Of a stretch of DNA of 64,000 nucleotides, positions 25,762 through 34,331 are shown piece after piece. Source of the stretch: Pelagibacteraceae bacterium AG-422-B15 (GTDB lineage: Bacteria > Pseudomonadota > Alphaproteobacteria > Pelagibacterales > AG-422-B15); contig QCMN01000003.1 in NCBI GenBank assembly GCA_003213715.1, forward strand, positions 1-64,000, in the 5' to 3' direction. Each line of letters starts with the position of its first letter. Positions within the stretch are counted from its first letter, which is position 1. The position numbers and the translations under genes are program-made. The notes under the pieces were generated by a model that saw nothing but the letters and a program-made list of their open reading frames with translations, had not been told where the DNA came from and ran no database searches.

Positions 25762-26865
25762 ATGGCAGAAGAAGTTCGTTTTTTTGATAACCGACAGAGA
25801 TACCTATTGTTTGTTACAACCACAAATGAAAAAGCGGTAATAGCTGAAAAATTATCCCATTTGATTAACGAATTGAAACCAGTAAAACCTGCCCTTAAAA
25901 TATTCGATGCTGGAGTAGGTGATGGAGCAGTGTTAATGAATGTGCTTCGAATTGCCCATCAAAAATTTCCAACTGTTCCTTTTTATGTTTCTTGTAAAGA
26001 TGTAAGCATGGAAGATGCAAGAATAACCATTGAGAAATTAGCTGACAGATTTGTTGAGCATCCAAACATGGTTTTTACAATATCTAATTTACACTACTCT
26101 GAAGCTGGGTATCTCAAATCAAATAACGAGTCTAAGCAACAAAATATGAATTGGAACAGTATTGCTCTAGATGGAAACTTTTCATTTGGATTTTATGAAC
26201 AGTTAAGACAGTTGGGCCCACTTTTAAAAGAAAATTGGAGAGTTGAAGAAAATAAACAGGGAAATACAACTTATGAAAACCCATCTGTAATTTGCATATA
26301 TAGAAAAGACCATGAATTCACGCTTGATCAGATAATTCCAACTAAAAAAGAATCTATTAACGAATTTGACTTAGTAATTGTCTCACAAGCATATCGTTCA
26401 CGAGCAAGTGTTGAAAAAAAAGTTAATAATGTAATTAAGCCTATGGTTAATTTACTCGCCCCAAATGGAAAAATGGTTGCTTTTCACTCTTACGGAAATG
26501 ATCCTGGTCTCAATGCAATTAATCAACTATGGCCAGATGAAAATCCATTTCCAAATAAAGGTCATGACATTATTCAGTACATGAAAAATAATTTAGACAG
26601 TGAATTCAATAGCAAAATTCATTTCAGAGAACCTGAAATATTTGAATACAAACTAAGGTCACAGCCAAATGAGATAAACAGTGGCATTGCCACATCATTA
26701 GTATTTTCTGCATGGAATGCTTGTACATATGTTGCCCAAATAAGTGATCAAATGGTTAAGGAAAAGGAAGCAGATCAAAGTTATATTAAGTGCATTGAGG
26801 ACATAATTCGTGATCATGACGGATTATGGTTTTATGACGAAATGCTTGTGGCTGACAGAAAATAA
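25762..26865 (+). CDS. SAM-dependent methyltransferase-like protein
   Basis: A 367-aa protein starting at ATG 25762 (MAEEVRFFDNRQR); the longer ORF start at 25726 overlaps the divergent gene and is less likely. A Rossmann methyltransferase motif I reads KIFDAGVGDGAVL, with SCKDVSMEDARI as a following strand and the later NEFDLVIVSQAYRSRASVEKKVNN matching motif IV/V. The C-terminal half (SLVFSAWNACTYVAQISDQMV) is not recognised. The substrate is unknown. Confidence 0.65.
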   Translation: MAEEVRFFDNRQRYLLFVTTTNEKAVIAEKLSHLINELKPVKPALKIFDAGVGDGAVLMNVLRIAHQKFPTVPFYVSCKDVSMEDARITIEKLADRFVEHPNMVFTISNLHYSEAGYLKSNNESKQQNMNWNSIALDGNFSFGFYEQLRQLGPLLKENWRVEENKQGNTTYENPSVICIYRKDHEFTLDQIIPTKKESINEFDLVIVSQAYRSRASVEKKVNNVIKPMVNLLAPNGKMVAFHSYGNDPGLNAINQLWPDENPFPNKGHDIIQYMKNNLDSEFNSKIHFREPEIFEYKLRSQPNEINSGIATSLVFSAWNACTYVAQISDQMVKEKEADQSYIKCIEDIIRDHDGLWFYDEMLVADRK

Positions 26866-26902
26866 TTATTGAATTTCTCACAAGCAATTTATATCAAATA
26901 GT

Positions 26903-27421
26903 ATGTTATCATCTTTAATAGTAGGTGCAGGGTGCTTTTGGGGCGTTGAAGTCTTATATGAACAAATGCCTGGTGTTATTGATGCAACCTCAGGTTATTC
27001 TGGTGGTCATTTAGATAATCCTAGATATGAAGACGTTTTAACTGGTGAGACAGGTCATGTTGAAGTAGTCAAGATTGATTATGATACTAGCGAAGTTACT
27101 TTTAATGAATTAATTGATACATTTTTTATCATTCATGATCCCACAACCTTAAATCGTCAAGGTCCTGATATTGGTGAGCAATATAAATCTATACTTTTTT
27201 ACAATAGCGAAGATGAAAAAGAAATTATTGAGAGTAAAATAAAAAAAATTGATTTATCAGGCAAGTTTGAAAACCCAATAGTTACAGAAATTAGAGAAAC
27301 AACAGAGTTTTATCCTGCAGAAGACTACCATCAAGATTATGCAGTAAAAACAGGCAAACTATGCTACCAGCAACTTTATGTTATGTATAATTATTCACCG
27401 ATACCCATCTCAACACCCTAA
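26903..27421 (+). CDS. msrA: Peptide methionine-S-sulfoxide reductase
   Basis: Reduces methionine-S-sulfoxide. Start ATG 26903 puts the catalytic Cys in the usual GCFWG motif (10-15) close to the N-terminus. Other family motifs are GVIDATSGYSGG, ETGHVEVVKI, FFIIHDPTTLNRQGPDIGEQY and the C-terminal FYPAEDYHQDY. At 172 aa it is a normal stand-alone MsrA. A Cys in KLCYQQ may be the resolving residue. It complements the MsrB at 17617. Confidence 0.95.
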   Translation: MLSSLIVGAGCFWGVEVLYEQMPGVIDATSGYSGGHLDNPRYEDVLTGETGHVEVVKIDYDTSEVTFNELIDTFFIIHDPTTLNRQGPDIGEQYKSILFYNSEDEKEIIESKIKKIDLSGKFENPIVTEIRETTEFYPAEDYHQDYAVKTGKLCYQQLYVMYNYSPIPISTP

Positions 27422-27422
27422 A

Positions 27423-28307
27423 CTATTTTGATGAAAAAGTAGGCAGTTGAGGATTACTTACTGTTGGAAGTACATACCTGCTTTTTGCAATATCTAAACA
27501 GTTTTCATTGTTGTGATTATAATAATTTGAACTTTTGAAATCTAAATGTTTCGCTTTATCATAAGTTTTATTAGATTGTACGCTGTACATTATATCCCCA
27601 GGTATTGATAGGTGCCCTCCAATGCCATCGTTGATCGTGCCTTCATCTTTAAAAACTAGATGATCTTCTGCACACTGTGGTACGGCCCCCAAAACATGAA
27701 GAATTTCATGAAGAGCAGCTTTAGCAGTTTCATTAAATTCAGGTTTAAAACCACCATTGTTTTCAATACATGAGCCACTTCTTTTTCCTGGGTAATAAAG
27801 AGCTGCCGTGTTGGCTGTTACACCCTCTGTTGCATAGCTTGGAAGTTGAGAAGACGCACAAACATCTCTGTTAGAGCCGCCATAGATGATGAAATAAACT
27901 TTTTTTGGATCATTAAAACCAAATCGACTTATTGCGGGTTGTAATACATTGACTGCCTGAATTCCATGTTTTGATATTTCATCATCATTTATGTCAAGTC
28001 TCAGAAAAGTAATGTCTATTTTATTATCATCTTTCCGATCAAATTTAAGATTCTGGCCATCTGCAAATAATCTATCTTTAGTTTTTGAATTAAACCATTT
28101 ATCGATTTGATACATTAACATGCTTATTTTGCTATCAAGATCGTAGTCTTTATCAACACCATCTTTTGGTAAAACATACATAACATGAATATTATAACCA
28201 TCATCAACATCAGGAAGATCAGCGAAGTTTCTTCCTGGTTTTTCATCAGAAAACACAGCTGAAGCTAAAAAAAAACTTATTATAATATAGCTAATAAATA
28301 TACGCAT
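27423..28307 (-). CDS. Secreted metzincin-like zinc protease with a variant zinc motif
   Basis: A 294-aa protein with a signal peptide (about 1-20, SAVFS). It holds HEILHVLG (H200, E201, H204, G207), where a metzincin would put a His or Asp three residues after the Gly but this one has Pro (P210). A His at 216 may serve instead. Downstream GDIMYS (238-242) looks like the metzincin Met-turn. Six Cys suggest disulfides in the periplasm. The family was not recognised. The stop is 1 bp from the msrA stop (convergent). Confidence 0.6.
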   Translation of the reverse strand: MRIFISYIIISFFLASAVFSDEKPGRNFADLPDVDDGYNIHVMYVLPKDGVDKDYDLDSKISMLMYQIDKWFNSKTKDRLFADGQNLKFDRKDDNKIDITFLRLDINDDEISKHGIQAVNVLQPAISRFGFNDPKKVYFIIYGGSNRDVCASSQLPSYATEGVTANTAALYYPGKRSGSCIENNGGFKPEFNETAKAALHEILHVLGAVPQCAEDHLVFKDEGTINDGIGGHLSIPGDIMYSVQSNKTYDKAKHLDFKSSNYYNHNNENCLDIAKSRYVLPTVSNPQLPTFSSK

Positions 28308-28336
28308 ATTTTTAAATCTGATATTGTTTTTGTTTA

Positions 28337-29407
28337 ATGAGAAAGTTTATTACAAATCCATATTTTAAAAAAGGACTTCCAGGTGATAATGGCACTGATC
28401 CTGTTAGTACAGATGTTGAGGCTGTAAAAAAGCTTTTGAGATTGTGCCCTAAAGCAGCTGAAACACCTTTAGTGAAATCAGCTAAATTAAGCAATGAACT
28501 AGGTATTAAAAAATTATGGTTTAAGGATGAAAGAGACCGAATGGGTCTTGGAAGCTTTAAAGCACTTGGCGCAGCATTTGTAATCGCAAGTGATGCAGCA
28601 AAACATTTAAAATCTTTTAGCAAGGACTCAAATTGGAGCTCAGCTCTAAATGGGAAAACTTATATATCAGCGAGTGCCGGTAATCATGGAATTTCTCTAG
28701 CGGCTGGTGCAAGAGTATTTGGAGCAAGAGCTGTAATATATTTATCTAAAAATGTTCCTTCAAGCTTTGCAGATAAAATTAAAAGTTTTGGCGCAGAAGT
28801 TGTTGTATACGGTAATGATTATGAAGAGAGTTTAGAGGGAGCAAAGCAAGAAGCTGAGAAAAACGGCTGGATGCTTTTGTCAGATGTGACTTGGGATGGA
28901 TACGATCATGGCTTGCGAGTTATGCAAGGATACTTAGTTCTTGCAGATGAAGCGTGCGCAAGCTGCGATGAGCATCCAACACATATATTCTTACAAGCAG
29001 GAGTAGGCGGTTTCCCTGCATCTATTGCAACCTATATGAGAAAATATTTTGGCAATGAGCCAAAAATAATAATTGTCGAACCTACGAAGGCACCAGTGTT
29101 GCTTGAGTCTATAAATAAGGGAGAAGCTGTAACTGTAACCGGCGGGGTTTCTAATATGGGACGCTTAGATTGCAAAAGCCCTTCGACAAGGGCGCTATCA
29201 TCGCTTGCAATTACTTGTACAAATTTCATGACAATCGAAGATGAAGATGCAGACATTGCAGTGAAAGAGCTTAGACAAAATGATTTTGATACTTCACCTT
29301 CTGGTGGAGCTGGTTATGCCGCTATCAAAGAAGCAAAAAAATATCCAGAGTGTGGAATTGACAAAAATAGTAAGATTTTAATTATTTTGACTGAAAAGCC
29401 GGCTTAA
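28337..29407 (+). CDS. dpaL: Diaminopropionate ammonia-lyase-like PLP enzyme
   Basis: A fold-type II PLP enzyme, 356 aa, probably converting 2,3-diaminopropionate to pyruvate and ammonia. The PLP-Lys lies in LGSFKALGAAF, the phosphate-binding region in SASAGNHGISLAAGARVFGARAVIYLS, and GVGGFPASIATYM plus SPSGGAGYAA near the C-terminus are typical of the DpaL family. The N-terminal TPLVKSAKLSNELGIKKLWFKDERDRMGLGS is the usual entrance. It starts 29 bp after the divergent secreted protease. Threonine dehydratase relatives are less likely because of the long N-terminus. Confidence 0.85.
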   Translation: MRKFITNPYFKKGLPGDNGTDPVSTDVEAVKKLLRLCPKAAETPLVKSAKLSNELGIKKLWFKDERDRMGLGSFKALGAAFVIASDAAKHLKSFSKDSNWSSALNGKTYISASAGNHGISLAAGARVFGARAVIYLSKNVPSSFADKIKSFGAEVVVYGNDYEESLEGAKQEAEKNGWMLLSDVTWDGYDHGLRVMQGYLVLADEACASCDEHPTHIFLQAGVGGFPASIATYMRKYFGNEPKIIIVEPTKAPVLLESINKGEAVTVTGGVSNMGRLDCKSPSTRALSSLAITCTNFMTIEDEDADIAVKELRQNDFDTSPSGGAGYAAIKEAKKYPECGIDKNSKILIILTEKPA

Positions 29408-29452
29408 TTTTTATTATTGAAAATTATTCAAACATTATATTAAATTTAGCAA

Positions 29453-30637
29453 ATGATAACAAAAAGTCTTCTCTCTAAAATCATAAAAACAGGGAACCTT
29501 ACATGGGTAAAGCCGAATGGTGAAATTAACACTTACGGTGATGGTACAGGAGACCCCATAAAAATTAGAACTACAAATAACTTTTCAGAGATAAAACTAC
29601 TAATGAACCCGTCAATTCATTTTGGTGAAAGTTATATGAATGGATCACTCGTAGTCGAAGAGGGGCGGATTCATGATTTTTTAAAATTAATTTTCTCAAA
29701 TACAGAGGTTGATATTGATCATTGGGTAATGAAGTTATCAAAAATAGTTCGAGCCATTTCAAATAAATTAACTACAAGCAATTATATGTCAAAATCAAAG
29801 AGAAATGTTGCTCATCATTATGATCTTTCTGATAAGCTTTATGAGCTTTTTTTAGACCCTGATAGACAATATTCTTGTGCTTATTTTAATTCTCCAAATG
29901 ACTCTTTGGAGCAGGCTCAAATCAATAAAAAAGAATTAATCTCAAAGAAGTTATTGCTTGAAGAAAATCAATCTGTTTTAGATATTGGATGCGGTTGGGG
30001 TGGAATGGCCTCGCATATTTATAAAAAATCAAACGCAAGTGTCGTAGGCGTAACTTTATCTGAAGAACAAATTGCATATGCTCAACAAAGAAAAGTTAGA
30101 GAGAAGTTGGATAAGGTTGAATACAGACTTCAGGATTACAGGAACGTAAATGAGAAATATGATCGAATTGTATCTGTTGGCATGTTTGAGCACGTCGGTA
30201 CAGCACACTACCAGGAATTTTTTAACAAAGTTTACGATCTATTAAACGATAGTGGAGTTGCGCTTATTCATACAATTGGTAGGCTGAATGAGCCTGGCAA
30301 TACAGACCCGTGGATAGATAAATATATTTTTCCTGGAGGATATATTCCAGCGCTGAGTGAAACAGTTTCTAGAGTTGAGAAATCGGGTTTATCAATGACT
30401 GATGTACAGATATTAAAATTTCATTATGCGGAAACATTAAAAAGATGGAGATATAATTTTTACGACAATATAGACAAGGTTAAAGAAATTTATGATGAAA
30501 AATTCTGCAGAATGTGGGATTTTTATTTATCTTCATCCCAGGCGTCGTTTGAGGAGTCCACGTTAGTTGTTTTTCAGTTACAATTATCTAAAAATAAAAA
30601 AACTGTTCCAGATAAAAGAGACTACATGATAACTTAG
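29453..30637 (+). CDS. cfa: Cyclopropane-fatty-acyl-phospholipid synthase
   Basis: Adds a methylene group from SAM to unsaturated acyl chains of membrane phospholipids. The 394 aa contain VAHHYDLSDKLYELFLDPDRQYSCAYF, the SAM motif VLDIGCGWGGMASHI, and the active-site region VSVGMFEHVGTAHYQEFF. The N-terminal domain is short but present. Its stop codon lies in the first arm of the terminator hairpin at 30633. It adds to the window's other lipid genes (desaturase, plcP, agt). Confidence 0.94.
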   Translation: MITKSLLSKIIKTGNLTWVKPNGEINTYGDGTGDPIKIRTTNNFSEIKLLMNPSIHFGESYMNGSLVVEEGRIHDFLKLIFSNTEVDIDHWVMKLSKIVRAISNKLTTSNYMSKSKRNVAHHYDLSDKLYELFLDPDRQYSCAYFNSPNDSLEQAQINKKELISKKLLLEENQSVLDIGCGWGGMASHIYKKSNASVVGVTLSEEQIAYAQQRKVREKLDKVEYRLQDYRNVNEKYDRIVSVGMFEHVGTAHYQEFFNKVYDLLNDSGVALIHTIGRLNEPGNTDPWIDKYIFPGGYIPALSETVSRVEKSGLSMTDVQILKFHYAETLKRWRYNFYDNIDKVKEIYDEKFCRMWDFYLSSSQASFEESTLVVFQLQLSKNKKTVPDKRDYMIT

Positions 30638-30656
30638 CCGTGTTTCCACGGCTAAG
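30633..30656. terminator. Intrinsic terminator of cfa
   Basis: Perfect 10-bp stem CTTAGCCGTG/CACGGCTAAG around loop TTTC; the cfa stop TAG is inside the left arm. It is followed by AAAACTTATT on the plus strand, and the minus strand gene at 30665 ends just beyond it, so it may serve both. Confidence 0.8.
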
Positions 30657-30664
30657 AAAACTTA

Positions 30665-31378
30665 TTAGTCTGTTAACATCACAGATATTCCTTGATCAAT
30701 CATCTCAATATGAGGGTTCATGTTTCTAAATAACCAAAGCTGATTTTCCTCAAGTGCATAAATGTCAAGGGCTTTACCTAAATCAGTTAGGTTTGCGGCT
30801 GAAATGTATCCAACAGCATTAGCGGGCAATACATCTGCACCACATGTTGCGCAGTATAATACATCTATGATTGCCGGCATTCCTTGTTCAGCCAATCTTT
30901 CCTGTAGTTTAGGAAAGTTTAGAGCAAAATTGATTCCATCCTTAATTTCCATGAAAGCATATGCAAATGAATTTCCTGCAGCTGGATTTTCGCCTAAAGA
31001 TGAAGTGTTCGCAAAGGTCGCAGAAGAAATAATTATTCCACTATCTTCATCTGACATTGCGCCATAAGTACTCTGTAATGGTTCAGGATTTTCAGTTAAA
31101 AGTTGTTGAGTAAACATCTGATCTTCGTAACTATCATAGTAACCATATACAAATGTTATATTAGAACCGTCGCCTCTAACTTTTTGTCCCATTCTAAATT
31201 GAGTATATTTAGCTCCTACAGCGGCTGCTTTTTCTCTATATTCTACAACTACCTTTGCTAGCTCGGCTGGATTGGCTCCTTCAATTGTCCAAACATCCAT
31301 TATAAATGCCTTTGAAGGAAGTATACTTAGAGAAAATAAGCTAAAAGCCAATACCCATATGTTGATAAATTTTTTCAT
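30665..31378 (-). CDS. Secreted protein of unknown family, CxxC paralog A
   Basis: A 237-aa protein with a signal peptide (about 1-24, PSKA). After it comes FIMDVWTIEGANPAELAKVV, a QKVRGDGSNITFVYGYY segment, and a C-terminal LYCATCGADVLP with CxxC, ending in FRNMNPHIEMID. The same layout occurs in the next gene upstream (31392-32108), so they are tandem paralogs, spaced 13 bp apart. Repeated beta-alpha-beta stretches suggest a duplicated barrel fold, but that is a guess. The CxxC could bind metal or form a disulfide in the periplasm. Confidence 0.6.
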   Translation of the reverse strand: MKKFINIWVLAFSLFSLSILPSKAFIMDVWTIEGANPAELAKVVVEYREKAAAVGAKYTQFRMGQKVRGDGSNITFVYGYYDSYEDQMFTQQLLTENPEPLQSTYGAMSDEDSGIIISSATFANTSSLGENPAAGNSFAYAFMEIKDGINFALNFPKLQERLAEQGMPAIIDVLYCATCGADVLPANAVGYISAANLTDLGKALDIYALEENQLWLFRNMNPHIEMIDQGISVMLTD

Positions 31379-31391
31379 AAATTTCTCCTTT

Positions 31392-32108
31392 TTAGTTAGC
31401 GATTACAGAATTCATTCCAACATCAATTTGCTCAGCAAAAGGTCGAACATTTCTGTAAAACCAGATTGCTTCGTCAATTCCTAGTGCATCAAGATCTTCA
31501 CCCATTGCCGTTGCACTTTCATTTGTCAAGAACATCATATGCGTAGTGTCTCCTAATGATGCTGGGCAAAGCGTACAATTTAAAATACCAAATTGACCTT
31601 TCATTCCAGCGTCTTCCAAAACTCCAGCTATCTGTGGAGCTCTATTTAAGAAATTAAGTAAATCTGTAACATTAATAAATGAGTACCATAAAGTCTGCCC
31701 AAGTTGTGCTGGTTGATAATCCACATCAACACCAGGAGGTGTTTCAAATATTGCATTACGCGCACTTTCGGCATCAAACTCAAATGGATCAAACCATTGT
31801 TGATTAGCTGCAAATATTTCATGTGTTTCCATCATATCACTCGCATTTTCATAAATTACAGCAAATGTAAACTGTTCTCTATAGCCGTCACCCCTGATCT
31901 TAACATTTAGTGTAAAATCAATCCATTTGGCTCCACCATTAACAGCATTTTCTTTAAAGCTGTTAAATCCTTCAACCATTTGAGCTCTTTTAGCTTGAGT
32001 GTCTACACCGTCTATTGTGTATACATCTAGTACCAATGCCTTACTTGTAGTGATGCTAAAACCAATAAATGTAAGCGCAATTAAAAGTTGCTTGATAATT
32101 TTTTGCAT
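31392..32108 (-). CDS. Secreted protein of unknown family, CxxC paralog B
   Basis: A 238-aa protein with a signal peptide (about 1-24, TSKA). It shares with the downstream paralog the start LVLDVYTIDGVDTQAKRAQMV, a VKIRGDGYREQFTFAV segment, the CxxC as LNCTLCPASLG and the end FYRNVRPFAEQID. This is the first gene of the pair. The long AT-rich gap to the desaturase (32109-32278) holds the promoter. Neither gene has a hallmark of a known enzyme. Confidence 0.6.
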   Translation of the reverse strand: MQKIIKQLLIALTFIGFSITTSKALVLDVYTIDGVDTQAKRAQMVEGFNSFKENAVNGGAKWIDFTLNVKIRGDGYREQFTFAVIYENASDMMETHEIFAANQQWFDPFEFDAESARNAIFETPPGVDVDYQPAQLGQTLWYSFINVTDLLNFLNRAPQIAGVLEDAGMKGQFGILNCTLCPASLGDTTHMMFLTNESATAMGEDLDALGIDEAIWFYRNVRPFAEQIDVGMNSVIAN

Positions 32109-32278
32109 AGAAATCTCCTTTTATTCAATTAAATTGTATGGGAATTAGATAACAAAAATATGATATATATTATCATTAATAGATAGTTTCATAATTTGGT
32201 AACAGTACTAACTATATGTAATCATTAGCATATTCTAAATGGTGTAAAACTAATAAAAAAATATATATAAATAAATTG

Positions 32279-33223
32279 ATGGATAAAAAATTTACACCAT
32301 TTTTAAAACCTAATGAAGTTCTTTCAGACGAACAAATTGATCATTTAAGAGAGAAAAGCGATCTCAAGGGAATTGGATTACTTGCTCATGCTTGGATGAT
32401 TATCCTTTTATCAGTGTGTATTTTTTCGATATTCCCAAATATATTTACTTTTATTGCCGCAGTTTTAATCATCGCTGGAAGACAACTTGGTTTAGCAATT
32501 TTAATGCATGAGGGAGCACATGGTCTAATTACAAATAATTCAAAATTAAATAATTCTTTATCACAATGGGTTTGTGCTTTTCCTGTATGGTCTGACACTT
32601 ATGGCTATCGTCACTATCACCTCGCACATCATAGAAATACTCAATTAGAAGATGATCCAGACCTAAGTTTATCAAAACCATTCCCCGTTGAAAAAAAGAG
32701 CATGTTAAGAAAAGTACTTAGAGATATTTTTGGCGTTTCAGGTCTTGTTCAAAGATATGAGTTGATTTTTAAAACTTTGCTTAAAAGCGATACAAAAAAG
32801 AATGATGGAAAAAAAATTAGTGGCTTTGAATCAAGAAACACTCTTTATGGCATTCTAATTTCAAATCTAATTATATTTTTAATTTTTTGGCTAATAGGTC
32901 AATGGTGGTATTATTTATCATTCTGGTTATTGCCACTATTCACTTTTTTTCAACTATTTTTAAGAATAAGAAATATTGCGGAGCATGCTGGGGTAAAATC
33001 TGAAAATGATTTTAATAATGCTCGAACAACGTATGCAAATATCATAGAAAGAACCTTTGTTGCTCCATATTATGTCAATTATCATCTTGAGCATCATTTA
33101 TTTATGTTTGTTCCGTGCTATAAGCTCAAGAAAGCACATGAAATGATATTAGAGAAACATACAAATGAAGGTCTAGAAATTAAAAGTAGTTATGTTTCTA
33201 TGCTACGTTCTGTATTAATTTAA
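32279..33223 (+). CDS. Membrane fatty-acid desaturase
   Basis: A 314-aa integral di-iron desaturase. Three histidine boxes are present: HEGAH (77-81), HLAHH (114-118) and a C-terminal YHLEHH (about 270). Hydrophobic segments at about 35-70 and 190-230 are membrane helices. The start ATG 32279 is preferred to the overlapping TTG at 32276. Substrate position is unknown, but with cfa nearby it could feed membrane lipid modification. A flavin reductase-type gene follows 13 bp downstream. Confidence 0.88.
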   Translation: MDKKFTPFLKPNEVLSDEQIDHLREKSDLKGIGLLAHAWMIILLSVCIFSIFPNIFTFIAAVLIIAGRQLGLAILMHEGAHGLITNNSKLNNSLSQWVCAFPVWSDTYGYRHYHLAHHRNTQLEDDPDLSLSKPFPVEKKSMLRKVLRDIFGVSGLVQRYELIFKTLLKSDTKKNDGKKISGFESRNTLYGILISNLIIFLIFWLIGQWWYYLSFWLLPLFTFFQLFLRIRNIAEHAGVKSENDFNNARTTYANIIERTFVAPYYVNYHLEHHLFMFVPCYKLKKAHEMILEKHTNEGLEIKSSYVSMLRSVLI

Positions 33224-33236
33224 ATTATTTAGTTAA

Positions 33237-33713
33237 ATGACTGCTGATTTTGAGGAAAACATTCTAAAAAAAGCATTTGGTTCGTTTGCAACAGGAGTTG
33301 CAGTGGCTACATCTCATAAAAGTGGCTTTACAATCAACTCATTTGCATCTTTAAGCTTAAAGCCACCATTGATTATATTTAATATTTATAAGTCTGAAAC
33401 TGACCACGTAGACTTTTTAAAAAATAATTCATTTGTAATTAATTTTCTTTCAAATGAACAAGAAGAAATATCACGTTTATTCGCAACTAAAGACCCTGAA
33501 AAAGTGAGTAAAACAAACCATACTATATCATCAAGTAATAATATCATTCTTGATAACACTTTAGGTTACATTGAGTTATCAGTTTATCAACAAATTGATA
33601 TTGCTGATCACGTTTTAGTCATAGGTAAAGTTGAAGATTTAAAAATTGATGATAATAGAAATCCGCTTATTTATTATAGAAGCAATTATCAAACCTTAAA
33701 AAATGACAAATAA
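33237..33713 (+). CDS. Flavin reductase-like FMN-binding protein
   Basis: A 158-aa protein of the flavin-reductase-like split-barrel family (FMN-dependent): FGSFATGVAVATSHKSGFTINSFASLSLKPPLIIFNI at the start and LGYIELSVYQQIDIADHVLVIGKVEDL near the end. It could supply reduced flavin to an oxygenase. It is close behind the desaturase and the next small gene overlaps its end by 11 bp. Confidence 0.87.
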   Translation: MTADFEENILKKAFGSFATGVAVATSHKSGFTINSFASLSLKPPLIIFNIYKSETDHVDFLKNNSFVINFLSNEQEEISRLFATKDPEKVSKTNHTISSSNNIILDNTLGYIELSVYQQIDIADHVLVIGKVEDLKIDDNRNPLIYYRSNYQTLKNDK

Positions 33714-33879
33714 AAAGCATTTATTAATTATCATTCCAATGTTTATTCTATTGGGACTTGCAACACTAAGTTTGTTAGAAAAAGATATTGAAAAAGAAGT
33801 CTTAAATGAAAGTTCAGGGTGTAGTAGCTGTAGCGGTCCAAAAGCATTTAAAGCAAAAAATAAGTCAAACGATAATTAA
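33703..33879 (+). CDS. Small membrane-anchored CSSC protein
   Basis: A 58-aa frame too small for most ORF calls. An N-terminal membrane helix (about 6-24) precedes a linker and the motif SGCSSCSGPKAF (C40, C43). It overlaps the flavin reductase stop by 11 bp and the convergent DUF805 stop by 4 bp. The CxxC next to a membrane anchor is a credible small thiol or metal protein; function unknown. Confidence 0.5.
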   Translation: MTNKKHLLIIIPMFILLGLATLSLLEKDIEKEVLNESSGCSSCSGPKAFKAKNKSNDN

Positions 33880-34271
33880 GAGGAAACCTCTCCAAAATCA
33901 TTACTGCCTTCACTTCCTTTTAAGCACATAAAAAAAATAATAGTAATTATTCCAATAAAAGGAACCAGTACAATTAAGAGCCACCAACCTGAACGATTTA
34001 CATCATGAAGTCTTCTTACGTATAGTGCGAAACTTGGAACAATAAAAAGAAAATATAAAAAAATATACATGGGCCCAAGCATTATCGACTCAGATGAATT
34101 GGCTAATTGAATACCGATTAGTTGTAATTGAAAGAATATATCAAGCTGCAATCCAACAAAACCAACAGCTGTTGTAAACAAGTAAAAATACCAAAACTCA
34201 GCTCTGTTTGCTCTTGTCTTAAAATCAAAACATTTTACGAAAGCATTGTTTATTGATTTAAAAAAACTCAT
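33876..34271 (-). CDS. DUF805 membrane protein
   Basis: A 131-aa DUF805 protein: the start FKSINNAFVKCFDFKTRANRAEFWYF and the RRLHDVNRSGWW signature are typical, with four membrane helices. The family is widespread, of unknown function. It overlaps the convergent small CSSC gene by 4 bp and is divergent from the AtuA-like gene. Confidence 0.9.
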   Translation of the reverse strand: MSFFKSINNAFVKCFDFKTRANRAEFWYFYLFTTAVGFVGLQLDIFFQLQLIGIQLANSSESIMLGPMYIFLYFLFIVPSFALYVRRLHDVNRSGWWLLIVLVPFIGIITIIFFMCLKGSEGSNDFGEVSS

Positions 34272-34331
34272 AATGTATTAGACAATTTAATTATTTAACT
34301 AATTATAATAAAAATAGATATAATCATTCAA

